Source: Bacteroidota bacterium
Lineage (GTDB): Bacteria > Bacteroidota > Bacteroidia > Bacteroidales > UBA4417
DNA: 64,000 nucleotides
Assembly (NCBI GenBank): GCA_013376995.1
Contig: JACAAZ010000004.1
Location: 82,952 to 146,951 of the forward strand
Reading direction: 5' to 3'
A model generated the notes under the pieces. That model was not told the origin of the DNA, did no database searches, and saw only the letters and a list, made by a program, of their open reading frames with translations. This document shows positions 18,307 to 25,524 of this stretch, piece after piece (position 1 is the stretch's first letter; each line of letters starts with the position of its first letter). The position numbers and the translations under genes are program-made.

Positions 18307-18816
18307 CTTACTCAAGATCCCAAGGATTTCCTTTTCAAGCAAACCCGAAGGAGATTCAATGATGCGGCCTTTTTCATGTCTCTTGCGATAGAAAACAAAT
18401 GTCGGGATCTTTTCTATCTTCAACTTCTTGAGTTCTTTAGCCGGAGCATTCTTTACATGGTCTACACAAATCAGGGTAAGTTTATTGTAATCAAATCCCG
18501 CGAGGTCCATCACTTTATAGAATCGCGGAATCCAATCCTTGCTATCACCGCACCAGGTGCCCATTACAACAGTGATCTTTATTTTTTTGAATTTTCCTTT
18601 CAGCAGGTCGATTGTAGCCTGGTCAGGTTTGTAGGCTGAATACTCAGCCTGGTAAACAGAATCAAAGTTGCTTTTTATCATCTTGAAACCATCACGGTTG
18701 CAATATCCGATCAGCATTTCATTGTTCCTTTTTTCGTCAAACTCTTTTTGATTTATAGCTTGAGCGAAAATCAAAGCTGGAAATAAAATGAGCAGAACTA
18801 GGATTGACTTTTTCAT
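18304..18816 (-). CDS. Exported thioredoxin-fold protein with a WCGDS site
   Basis: A 170-residue protein with a signal peptide ending near IFAQ (residue 19) and one thioredoxin-like domain. The active-site loop after strand VVMGTW reads W-C89-G-D-S rather than W-C-x-x-C, so only one redox cysteine is present. The later KIEKIPTFVFYRK segment gives the cis-Pro loop. Single-Cys members of this group are unlikely to act as ordinary dithiol oxidoreductases; a reductase with an external thiol or a structural role is possible, but I cannot choose. Its stop codon falls inside the first unit of the heptamer array. Confidence 0.85.
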   Translation of the reverse strand: MKKSILVLLILFPALIFAQAINQKEFDEKRNNEMLIGYCNRDGFKMIKSNFDSVYQAEYSAYKPDQATIDLLKGKFKKIKITVVMGTWCGDSKDWIPRFYKVMDLAGFDYNKLTLICVDHVKNAPAKELKKLKIEKIPTFVFYRKRHEKGRIIESPSGLLEKEILGILSK

Positions 18817-19081
18817 GTATCAGTTGTTTGGTTGAAAAATAGACATTTATTATTTAACAGCTTGTAATTCAAGTAAAATTTAAGCTAGTTGAAGATTATT
18901 AAGACTCCAATAGGGGCTACAAAGATAGTAAAGTCAAGAACTCCCGATTTTTACTTAACAAGCTTTATGATTTGTAGAACAGATATAAGCACTGATAAAG
19001 AGCCCAATCAAGTTGAACAGATTTGTCAGATTCAGGGTAAATGGCTGGTCTTAAATAGGAATCGGGAAATAGGCTGTATAC

Positions 19082-19144
19082 AGTAAGAAGTAAGAAGTAA
19101 GAAGTAAGAAGTAAGAAGTAAGAAGTAAGCAGCAAGTAGCAAGA
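19082..19144. repeat. Heptanucleotide array (AGTAAGA)n
   Basis: Six exact AGTAAGA units (19082-19123), one AGTAAGC unit and two degenerate units follow without interruption. Written in another phase the unit is GAAGTAA, sharing the GAAG core of the large array at 17888-18306, but the GAAG strand is the plus strand here and the minus strand there. Confidence 0.93.
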
Positions 19145-19161
19145 AATAGTTAGATATCTGG

Positions 19162-19224
19162 TAACCAATAACCAATAACCAATAACCAATAACCAACAAC
19201 CATTAACCAATAACCAATAACAAA
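19162..19224. repeat. Heptanucleotide array (TAACCAA)n
   Basis: Starting at 19162 there are five consecutive TAACCAA units, a variant CAACCAT, two more TAACCAA units and a final TAACAAA. It lies 17 bp from the AGTAAGA array and just beyond the 3-prime end of the response regulator gene. Confidence 0.93.
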
Positions 19225-19232
19225 AACTCTCT

Positions 19233-19892
19233 CTATAAATTCACAAGGTTATTCCTGATAGCAAACTTGACAAGGTCAACGGAAGATTTTAATTCCAACC
19301 TTTGCATAATATGATTCTTGTGAGATTCTACAGTACGAATACTTATAAATAACTTATCGGCAATCTCCTGGTTGGAAAACCCTTCAGCAAAAAGCCTGAG
19401 GACTTCAGTCTCACGCTTTGACAATTGGCTTTCTTTGTCAGAGCCATCGTCCTGACCAGACTTGGCTTTCTTGATGTAGCTTTTCAGAATTACATTCGAA
19501 ATCGACTCTGCAAAATATTCTTCCCCTCTCGCAATGGTGTGTATTGCATCAATCAGTTCTTTCTTAGAAGTATTTTTTGGGAGATATCCCTTTGCTCCTG
19601 CATTTATCGAATTGAAGATATACTCTTCAGAAGTGTGCATTGAAAGTATTAGGACTTTAATGGCAGGGTGTTTAGACTTAAGATGCCGGGTAAGTTCAAT
19701 CCCTGTCATCCCGGGAATCGAAATATCCAGGATAGCAATGTCAGGATGAAACTTTTCTAAGGTTGATAAGAATTCATTGGCATCTGCAGCTTCACTTACT
19801 ATTTCAAAATTGGGTTCGTTAACAAGCAGGTTGGCTATTCCAGTTCTTACTAACTGGTGATCATCCACCAACATGATCCGTATATTTTCCAT
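19233..19892 (-). CDS. NarL/FixJ-family response regulator
   Basis: A 219-residue two-component regulator. The receiver domain (about 1-125) has the acidic pocket VDDH near residues 9-12, the phospho-acceptor Asp56 in ILDISIPGM, and a conserved Lys in GYLPKNTSK. The C-terminal LuxR-type helix-turn-helix (about 150-215) has LSKRETEVLRLFAEGFSNQEIAD and a FISIRTVESHKNHIMQRL recognition region. When phosphorylated it should dimerise and regulate transcription. No sensor kinase is adjacent, so its input is unknown. Its 3-prime end faces the heptamer arrays. Confidence 0.93.
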   Translation of the reverse strand: MENIRIMLVDDHQLVRTGIANLLVNEPNFEIVSEAADANEFLSTLEKFHPDIAILDISIPGMTGIELTRHLKSKHPAIKVLILSMHTSEEYIFNSINAGAKGYLPKNTSKKELIDAIHTIARGEEYFAESISNVILKSYIKKAKSGQDDGSDKESQLSKRETEVLRLFAEGFSNQEIADKLFISIRTVESHKNHIMQRLELKSSVDLVKFAIRNNLVNL

Positions 19893-20263
19893 TTCTGTCT
19901 AAAATAAAATCAGTCGAGCTTTGCGTTGGCAGCACTTAATGAACTGAAATATACTGGAAACTATGACCACCAATTTGTCTTATCCCTAATGAAGTTCATT
20001 AATTAAATCAGTCTCAAATATAAGCCCTTTTCAGATGTGTTTTACTAATTGGTCGGGATACAATATGTTCAACGAAATTTTTTGCTACCATTATTATAGA
20101 CGAGAATACTTACTATTCTTCAGGTTTATTGAGCATTTACACAGAACAAACTCAGCAAAAACTTGTTATTAATTGTATAGCTGATAGTTATTTATCAGTA
20201 TTTGTGAATTAGTAAGGAATTAGTTAATTGACATCTTTCAGTCTGATAATTAATAACATTCAG

Positions 20264-20271
20264 TATTTTTG
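20264..20271 (+). promoter_or_regulatory. -7 promoter box upstream of flavodoxin
   Basis: TATTTTTG is a perfect TAnnTTTG. Transcription from it would start near 20277 and give a leader of about 155 nt. The nearest TTG upstream (20228-20230) is too far for a normal -33 element. Confidence 0.45.
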
Positions 20272-20308
20272 CAGACAAATTCAGGTTAGGATTAAGTCGA
20301 TTACATTC

Positions 20309-20322
20309 AGTCACTAGTGACT
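20309..20322. promoter_or_regulatory. 14-bp perfect palindrome in the flavodoxin leader
   Basis: AGTCACTAGTGACT is identical to its own reverse complement. It lies about 35 bp after the predicted transcription start and 113 bp before the flavodoxin ATG. An operator for a dimeric repressor is plausible; the regulator is unknown. Confidence 0.4.
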
Positions 20323-20434
20323 AAGACCTGGAATTCGTTACTGCTTGTGTAAGCCAGTACGGAGTCGCATTTGATAAGTTGTAATGAACTTGCCTGGTAA
20401 ATACAAAGATTGGTAGACTACTCTAAATTATAAT

Positions 20435-20944
20435 ATGACGAAAGTTGGGATTTTTTTTGGCGGACGTGATAACGGTAACACCGCTAAAATTGCTAGAAAA
20501 ATTCAGGATGGCCTTGGAAAGGGCCTGGCAACAGTTCACAATGTGAATAATGCCAAAACCGAGGATGTAAACAAATTCGACATGCTCATTCTTGGCACCG
20601 CTGCCTGGGGAATTGGCGAAATGCATTCTGATTGGGAAAACTTCATCGAGGAACTTTTGAACGCAAACCTTGAAAATAAAAAAATTGCGATCTATGGCCT
20701 TGGTGACCAGGTAATGTATCCGGAAAGCTTCGTTGATGGAATGGGTACCATTTTTTGCCGTTTGCCTTTCAAACAGAATGTTGTGGGCTATACGGCTACA
20801 GATTCCTATAAATATTACTATTCAACTGCCGAAAAAGAAGGCAAGTTTATAGGGTTGGCAATCGATGATGACAGTCAGCCTGAACTTACAGATACTCGTG
20901 TAAGTAAATGGGTTTCCCAGGTCAGAAAAGAATTTGGTTTATAG
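20435..20944 (+). CDS. fldA: Flavodoxin
   Basis: A 169-residue long-chain flavodoxin, an FMN-bound low-potential electron carrier that can replace ferredoxin when iron is scarce. The phosphate-binding loop is GIFFGGRDNGNTAKIA, slightly divergent from the usual SDTGNT form but keeping the GNT core. LGTAAWGIGEMHSDW supplies the first FMN-stacking loop and YGLGDQVMYPESFVDGMG the second. A long leader with a palindrome precedes it, which suggests regulation. The heme uptake locus follows, so iron-responsive control of both would make sense, but no shared operator was found. Confidence 0.92.
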   Translation: MTKVGIFFGGRDNGNTAKIARKIQDGLGKGLATVHNVNNAKTEDVNKFDMLILGTAAWGIGEMHSDWENFIEELLNANLENKKIAIYGLGDQVMYPESFVDGMGTIFCRLPFKQNVVGYTATDSYKYYYSTAEKEGKFIGLAIDDDSQPELTDTRVSKWVSQVRKEFGL

Positions 20945-21032
20945 TCAAAATTGCGGGCACCTGGGTAGCTTTCCTGAATTCTATTCAAAGGATTAAGTCA
21001 ATATCATTTGCTGAAATTAGAGTTATTATTAT

Positions 21033-21059
21033 ATTACAATTATGTTTCAATATTGTAAT
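21033..21059. promoter_or_regulatory. Inverted repeat upstream of the small membrane protein gene
   Basis: ATTACAAT (21033-21040) and ATTGTAAT (21052-21059) form 8-bp inverted arms with an 11-bp spacer in a very AT-rich stretch. It sits about 130 bp upstream of the first gene of the presumed heme locus. It is not a recognisable Fur box. Confidence 0.4.
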
Positions 21060-21186
21060 TGATACATAATCAATATTTTATAACTATTTCAGTTGCGTTG
21101 AAATATTTTTATCTAAAAAAATTACATATTTTGATATTTGCATAGAAAAAAATTACAACTTTGAATCCGAAATCTATCCACTAGAA

Positions 21187-21555
21187 ATGGATCATCTTCC
21201 TAATACAACCACAAAATTTCATAAGCGCATTCTTTTGATGTGGGCTTGCGCTGTAATGTGGATTTATATTGGGAATATCATCAACTTCCACCAACATCAT
21301 ATATGGGGGAAACAACTGATTCCAGTTGCCTGTGCAAATAACCGGACCAAAGAAAAGTCCCTCATCAAATATCTGGGTAGTTCCAACGATCATTCTCTTT
21401 CATTAGGTTCATCCTCATGGCTGAACGCGGTAGATCTTAATTCCGTGCATGGCAGTTTCAATCTGGCAGGAATTATTTCTTTTCCATATATCTACCAATC
21501 CCTTTGTTCTTTTAGAATCCAGGGCAAACCTTTACGTGCCCCACCTCTGGCCTAA
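21187..21555 (+). CDS. Small His-containing membrane protein preceding the heme locus
   Basis: A 122-residue protein with one hydrophobic segment (about residues 15-33, LLMWACAVMWIYIGNIINF) followed at once by HQHH. The rest is a periplasmic or extracellular tail containing SSWLNAVDLNS and ending LRAPPLA. Small proteins with an N-terminal membrane segment, His clusters and a closing LRxPP motif are found next to TonB-dependent metal or heme receptors in Bacteroidota (DUF6769-like), as I recall them. The placement ahead of HmuY and receptor genes agrees. Codon pattern and composition look protein-like, but function is unknown and the family link is inference. Confidence 0.55.
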   Translation: MDHLPNTTTKFHKRILLMWACAVMWIYIGNIINFHQHHIWGKQLIPVACANNRTKEKSLIKYLGSSNDHSLSLGSSSWLNAVDLNSVHGSFNLAGIISFPYIYQSLCSFRIQGKPLRAPPLA

Positions 21556-21846
21556 ATGCCAGCAGACTCCTTTTGCCTTTCTGTATAAGTACTGAAATTC
21601 ATTTTTTGAAATTCGAATTGCTGCTTTTCCGAAAGGACACAAATCCCATCCTGCTGCATTTCCGGGCCTGATCTTTTAGGTTTACTGCTATGGCTTTTTT
21701 TGATAGGCCATGCTCCTTCAAATTAATCCCCTGAAATAAATTTAGTAAAACAAAGGAGTTAAAATCTCTTTCCAGAATATGCATTGGTCAGATACCTTTA
21801 TAAGATTTGGGTTTGATAAATGCAATCTCCAAAAAACCGATTGAAA

Positions 21847-23148
21847 ATGAAAACAAATCTACTCTTCATTAGTGCATTAATAGCACTCTTTACTGGCAGC
21901 ACTGCTGTGTTTGCTCAATCCGCAAGCCCGATACTGGACTCAGTCTTCATGGGACCTGGATATGCAAAGGAAGTTTATTACAGTATGTCGAATGGCACCC
22001 AGGGTACCATTGATCGTAAGCAATGGGATATTGCCTTCAGGACTTCACGCAGAAGCGCAAGTATTCTCACCAATGATGCGGCAAATAATAATGCTCTCGG
22101 AATTACGGGAGTTGAACTATATAGTTATCCCAAATCTGATACTTCAGGTTGGGCGTCATTTGATACTACCGGCTTTTCAACCTGGAAAAATATGGTGAAT
22201 TCAACTACGGATTGGGAAACAGGTGCCTTTGATCAATATCAGTTAGGCCACCCTGACTATGGATGGGGTAAGTATAATACTGCAACACACGATGTTGTTG
22301 GAGATTCACTATTCCTGATAAAACTTCGTGATGGTAGTTTCAGAAAGATCTGGATAATCAGGAAATACTCCTCTCTTAACAAATATGAATTCCGGTACGC
22401 AAACCTTGACGGTAGTGCCGAGAACACTATTTTGCTCGATTGCAGTCCCTATGAATCAAAGAATTTCGTTGGCTATTCATTGACAACCAACGCAATAGTC
22501 GATTATGAACCTGTTGCTACCGCAGCCTGGGATATTCTTTTTACCAAGTATATGTATACTTATCCCGATGGAACACAATATCCGGTAACAGGAGTCCTTA
22601 GCAATTACGGTATTAAAGTTAACAAGTTTGAACATGTAGCGCCTGATTTTACTTCCTATAATGTTGCTGCAATGGACTCTACCCGTTCTCCTATTGGATG
22701 GGATTGGAAATATTACAACTCAAATGCCGGAGTGTACAATGTAGTTGATTCTGTGGTGTATTTCGTTCTGGATGGTCCGGGAAATATTTACAAACTGGTT
22801 TTTAAAGAATTTGCTGGCTCTTCTACCGGCAAGGTTATATTGGAAAAAGAATTGATCCAGCCTTCCGGTATTAATGATTTGAATGCTTCTCCCTTCACCC
22901 TTGCTGTTTATCCAAATCCTGCTTCAACAGAGGCTACATTGTTAATTAATACTGGTAATGCCTCTGAAATGAGCATAGTCTTGAGTGATCTTTCGGGTCG
23001 CCAGATTTGGGTTAAAAAGGAAGAAACAAATACTGATGGATTAAATTCATTAAGAATTCCTGTAACTGATTTAATGGATGGCTTCTATTTGCTGACCGTT
23101 AACTCAGCTCATATGAAGTCATCAACCAGGTTGATTGTTAAACACTAA
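21847..23148 (+). CDS. HmuY-like heme-binding protein with T9SS type A sorting domain
   Basis: A 433-residue exported protein. A signal peptide ends near VFAQ (residue 24). The central part (about 30-345) resembles HmuY: AKEVYYSMSNGTQGTIDRKQWDIAF, a KYNTATHDVVGDSLFLIKL region and VYFVLDGPGNIYKLVF. HmuY proteins take heme from host or environmental hemoproteins and hand it to a TonB receptor. The C-terminal 80 residues form a T9SS type A sorting domain (LAVYPNPASTEATL ... SSTRLIVKH), so this copy is exported through type IX secretion. A start at 21820 is possible, but MKTNLLFISAL at 21847 fits the signal peptide better. The receptor gene begins 13 bp downstream. Confidence 0.85.
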   Translation: MKTNLLFISALIALFTGSTAVFAQSASPILDSVFMGPGYAKEVYYSMSNGTQGTIDRKQWDIAFRTSRRSASILTNDAANNNALGITGVELYSYPKSDTSGWASFDTTGFSTWKNMVNSTTDWETGAFDQYQLGHPDYGWGKYNTATHDVVGDSLFLIKLRDGSFRKIWIIRKYSSLNKYEFRYANLDGSAENTILLDCSPYESKNFVGYSLTTNAIVDYEPVATAAWDILFTKYMYTYPDGTQYPVTGVLSNYGIKVNKFEHVAPDFTSYNVAAMDSTRSPIGWDWKYYNSNAGVYNVVDSVVYFVLDGPGNIYKLVFKEFAGSSTGKVILEKELIQPSGINDLNASPFTLAVYPNPASTEATLLINTGNASEMSIVLSDLSGRQIWVKKEETNTDGLNSLRIPVTDLMDGFYLLTVNSAHMKSSTRLIVKH

Positions 23149-23161
23149 AAATATATAAGAC

Positions 23162-25381
23162 TTGTTAGTTAGAGTATTAGGGTTAATGGCATTCCTGCTG
23201 TCCGGGCTGATCACCATGGGACAGCAGGCTGTCATTTGCGTGGTTGATGCAAAAACTAAAGAAGCTATTCCCTTCGCCAATGTTTGTTTTGATGGCATTG
23301 GCGCAAAATCACAAAAACACCTGCTTTCCGACATGAAAGGAAATGTCCCCAATGACCTGGTAAAAGCTGCCAGGGTGGTAATTTCCTGCATGGGCTATGA
23401 AACGCTTACAGATACGCTGCTTCCGGGGGAAAGTAAGTCCATCGGGCTGACTCCAACCATTTTTAACATGAATGAAGTGGTTGTTACTGCACAATATTCA
23501 CCCGAAAAAGCCGACAAGTCAATCTATAATATCTCTGTGATCAACAGCCGCCAGATTGAACAAAAGGCAGCTACCAACCTTACAGATCTATTGTCAGGTG
23601 AAAATAGTATGCGAATTGTGCAGGGAGGAGTTTTGGGATCCAGTATTAGTATGCTTGGTTTATCCGGGGAAAATGTGAAAATCCTTGTCGACGGAATTCC
23701 GGTCATTGGCCGGATGAATGGCAATATTGACCTGAACCAGCTGAACCTTTACAATGTAGACCATGTTGAGGTAATTGAAGGGCCAATGTCTGTCATTTAT
23801 GGAAGCAATGCAATCGCAGGTGTAATTAACATTATTACTAAAGAAAACAAATCTGCTGCTTTCGCATCATTTCTTAATTCATACTATGAAAGTATAGGGA
23901 TGTACAATTTTGACGGGGGCATAAGCAAGCGTCTAAAGAAGAACCTGTTCTCCATTGATGCGTCCCGCAATTTCTTTGGAGGATCCGAAGGTGGTGATTC
24001 TTTGCGGAAAATGCGCTGGAAGCCTAGAAGGCAATACAATGCCGATGCATCTTACCTCTATTCTGATAAAAAGATCAGGATTAAATTGACTGGGCAATAT
24101 TTCAATGAGATGCTTCTGGATAAAGGCCAACTTCTCCAACCTTATTATGAAACAGCCTTTGATAATTATTTTACAACGGTGCGTTCTACAGCCAAAGTAG
24201 AATCTTCTTATTCATTAAATGAAGGAGAGCTAATCAGCCTGGTAGCAGCCTATTCAACATACAATAGAATTAAAAACCAATATTTCAAGGATTTGACTAC
24301 CCTTAATGAAATACTTACTCCAAATCCGGATGACCAGGATACCACCACTTTTAAGGATTATCTCCTTCGAGCTTGGTATAACAAGAATTCCCCCAATAAT
24401 ATCTTGAATTACCAGATGGGAATTGACTTGATTGATGAAGCAGGTACTGGAAAACGCATACTCAACCAGAAACAGGAAATCGGGGATTATGCTGCGTTCA
24501 TTAGTTTTAAATATGATCCTTTCCGAAAATTGTCAGTTCAACCTGGATTAAGGGCTATCTACAATACAAAGTATAAAGCTCCTATCGTCTATTCAGTGAA
24601 TCTTAAATGGGTGCCGCAAACCAAATGGGCCGTTAGAGCGTCATTTGCAAAGGGATTTAAAGCACCCGATCTGAAGCAACTTTATCTATATTTTATTGAT
24701 ATCAGTCACAATGTTAGAGGTAACCAGGATCTTAAAGCTGAATATTCTTATAATTACAGCCTGTCATGCAGCTACAATAGTGAAGCTCAAAATACCTTCT
24801 TCAAAGCGGAAGCAAGTTTGTTCTATAATGACATAACAAATAATATCACGCTTTCACCTTCTAAATCAAATCTCTATACCTATGTTAATATTGGCAAGCA
24901 TCTTTCAAGGGGGATTCAGGCAAATGCTTCCTGGAGCCTTTATCCCTTGCTGAATGTTTCTCTTGGTTTTTCCAGGATTGCTGAAGCCTATGCATTTGAT
25001 GCAACAAGTATAGGAAAAGCTAAAAATTATTGGAGCAATGACATAATGGGTACCCTGAATTACAAAATGTTTAACCAGAAACTCACTTTCTGCGTTTTTT
25101 ATAAGTATACCGGCCAAACTCCTGAAGCAGCTATACAGGATGATAATAGTTTGGCAGTAAGATGGGTAGATAGATTTAGCCTGGTTGACCTAACCCTTAT
25201 GCATACCTTGCTTCATAAGCATTTAACTCTTTCGGCGGGAATTAAAAATCTGACGAATGTCACCACCGTAGCCGCCGTTGGAGGTGCAGGCGGAGCACAT
25301 TCAGGTAACAGTAATTCATCCGATATTGCTTGGGGGCGTACCTGCTTTGTTAAGCTGGCTTTTAATTTTAACAAGTACTGA
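23162..25381 (+). CDS. TonB-dependent outer-membrane receptor (probable heme receptor, HmuR-like)
   Basis: A 739-residue outer-membrane receptor. After the signal peptide comes a carboxypeptidase-regulatory-like beta-sandwich (about 22-100, VVDAKTKEAIPFANVCFDG), then the plug domain (about 110-220, NLTDLLSGENSMRIVQGG, VKILVDGIPVIGRMNG, VEVIEGPMSVIYGSNAIAGVINII), then a 22-strand-type barrel ending in Phe-Asn-Lys-Tyr. The start is TTG at 23162 because the frame closes just upstream; ATG at 23186 would leave a poor signal peptide. It is flanked on both sides by HmuY-like genes, so heme is the likely ligand. TonB-ExbBD are not in the window. Confidence 0.93.
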   Translation: MLVRVLGLMAFLLSGLITMGQQAVICVVDAKTKEAIPFANVCFDGIGAKSQKHLLSDMKGNVPNDLVKAARVVISCMGYETLTDTLLPGESKSIGLTPTIFNMNEVVVTAQYSPEKADKSIYNISVINSRQIEQKAATNLTDLLSGENSMRIVQGGVLGSSISMLGLSGENVKILVDGIPVIGRMNGNIDLNQLNLYNVDHVEVIEGPMSVIYGSNAIAGVINIITKENKSAAFASFLNSYYESIGMYNFDGGISKRLKKNLFSIDASRNFFGGSEGGDSLRKMRWKPRRQYNADASYLYSDKKIRIKLTGQYFNEMLLDKGQLLQPYYETAFDNYFTTVRSTAKVESSYSLNEGELISLVAAYSTYNRIKNQYFKDLTTLNEILTPNPDDQDTTTFKDYLLRAWYNKNSPNNILNYQMGIDLIDEAGTGKRILNQKQEIGDYAAFISFKYDPFRKLSVQPGLRAIYNTKYKAPIVYSVNLKWVPQTKWAVRASFAKGFKAPDLKQLYLYFIDISHNVRGNQDLKAEYSYNYSLSCSYNSEAQNTFFKAEASLFYNDITNNITLSPSKSNLYTYVNIGKHLSRGIQANASWSLYPLLNVSLGFSRIAEAYAFDATSIGKAKNYWSNDIMGTLNYKMFNQKLTFCVFYKYTGQTPEAAIQDDNSLAVRWVDRFSLVDLTLMHTLLHKHLTLSAGIKNLTNVTTVAAVGGAGGAHSGNSNSSDIAWGRTCFVKLAFNFNKY

Positions 25382-25391
25382 TGATATAGCA

Positions 25392-25481
25392 ATGGTTGTA
25401 AAATCGCAAACCAAATATTATAATAAACATAACCATTACGTATTACATACGACTGATATAAAACACTTGCGATGCAACCAT
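25392..25481. repeat. Nested inverted repeat between receptor and HmuY-like lipoprotein genes
   Basis: Outer arms ATGGTTG (25392-25398) and CAACCAT (25475-25481) enclose inner arms CGCAA (25405-25409) and TTGCG (25467-25471). Within the loop, CGTAT (25439-25443) pairs with ATACG (25447-25451). Together they could fold as one long hairpin in RNA. It lies 11 bp after the receptor stop codon and is not followed by a T-run. Confidence 0.5.
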
Positions 25482-25524
25482 TAATACCTTTAAAACTGGC
25501 AATGAATTAATAAATTATTATCAC

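Larger units (their letters stand above)
18817..19232. other. Intergenic region with two heptamer arrays
   Basis: This 416-bp gap lies between the start of the thioredoxin-like gene and the end of the response regulator gene. It contains the (GAAGTAA)n and (TAACCAA)n arrays. The sequence 18920-18927 reads TATCTTTG on the minus strand and could be the -7 box of the thioredoxin-like gene with a leader of about 100 nt. No credible coding frame is present. Confidence 0.6.
19893..20434. other. Long divergent intergenic region with the flavodoxin leader
   Basis: This 542-bp gap separates the divergent response regulator and flavodoxin genes. It contains a -7 box (20264-20271), a 14-bp palindrome (20309-20322) and a predicted leader of about 155 nt before flavodoxin. 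I compared it by eye with the FMN riboswitch core and saw no match. No tRNA or coding frame is visible. Confidence 0.55.

Noticed and set aside
18889..19086. 65-residue plus-strand frame
   Set aside because: It has no recognisable motif, and its end runs into the repeat array.
18965..19210. 81-residue minus-strand frame rich in GYWLLV and SYFLLLT
   Set aside because: It is the translation of the AGTAAGA and TAACCAA arrays, not a gene.
17888..19224. CRISPR array
   Set aside because: Units are 7 bp and directly adjacent with no spacers, and no cas gene is in the window.
19893..20434. FMN riboswitch or tRNA before flavodoxin
   Set aside because: The conserved FMN riboswitch core and a cloverleaf could not be found by eye.
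21000..21186. Classical Fur box before the heme locus
   Set aside because: The AT-rich region has an inverted repeat but no GATAATGATAATC-type 19-mer.
21599..21784. 61-residue minus-strand frame before the HmuY-like gene
   Set aside because: It is short, with a composition like random AT-rich DNA, and opposes the direction of the locus.
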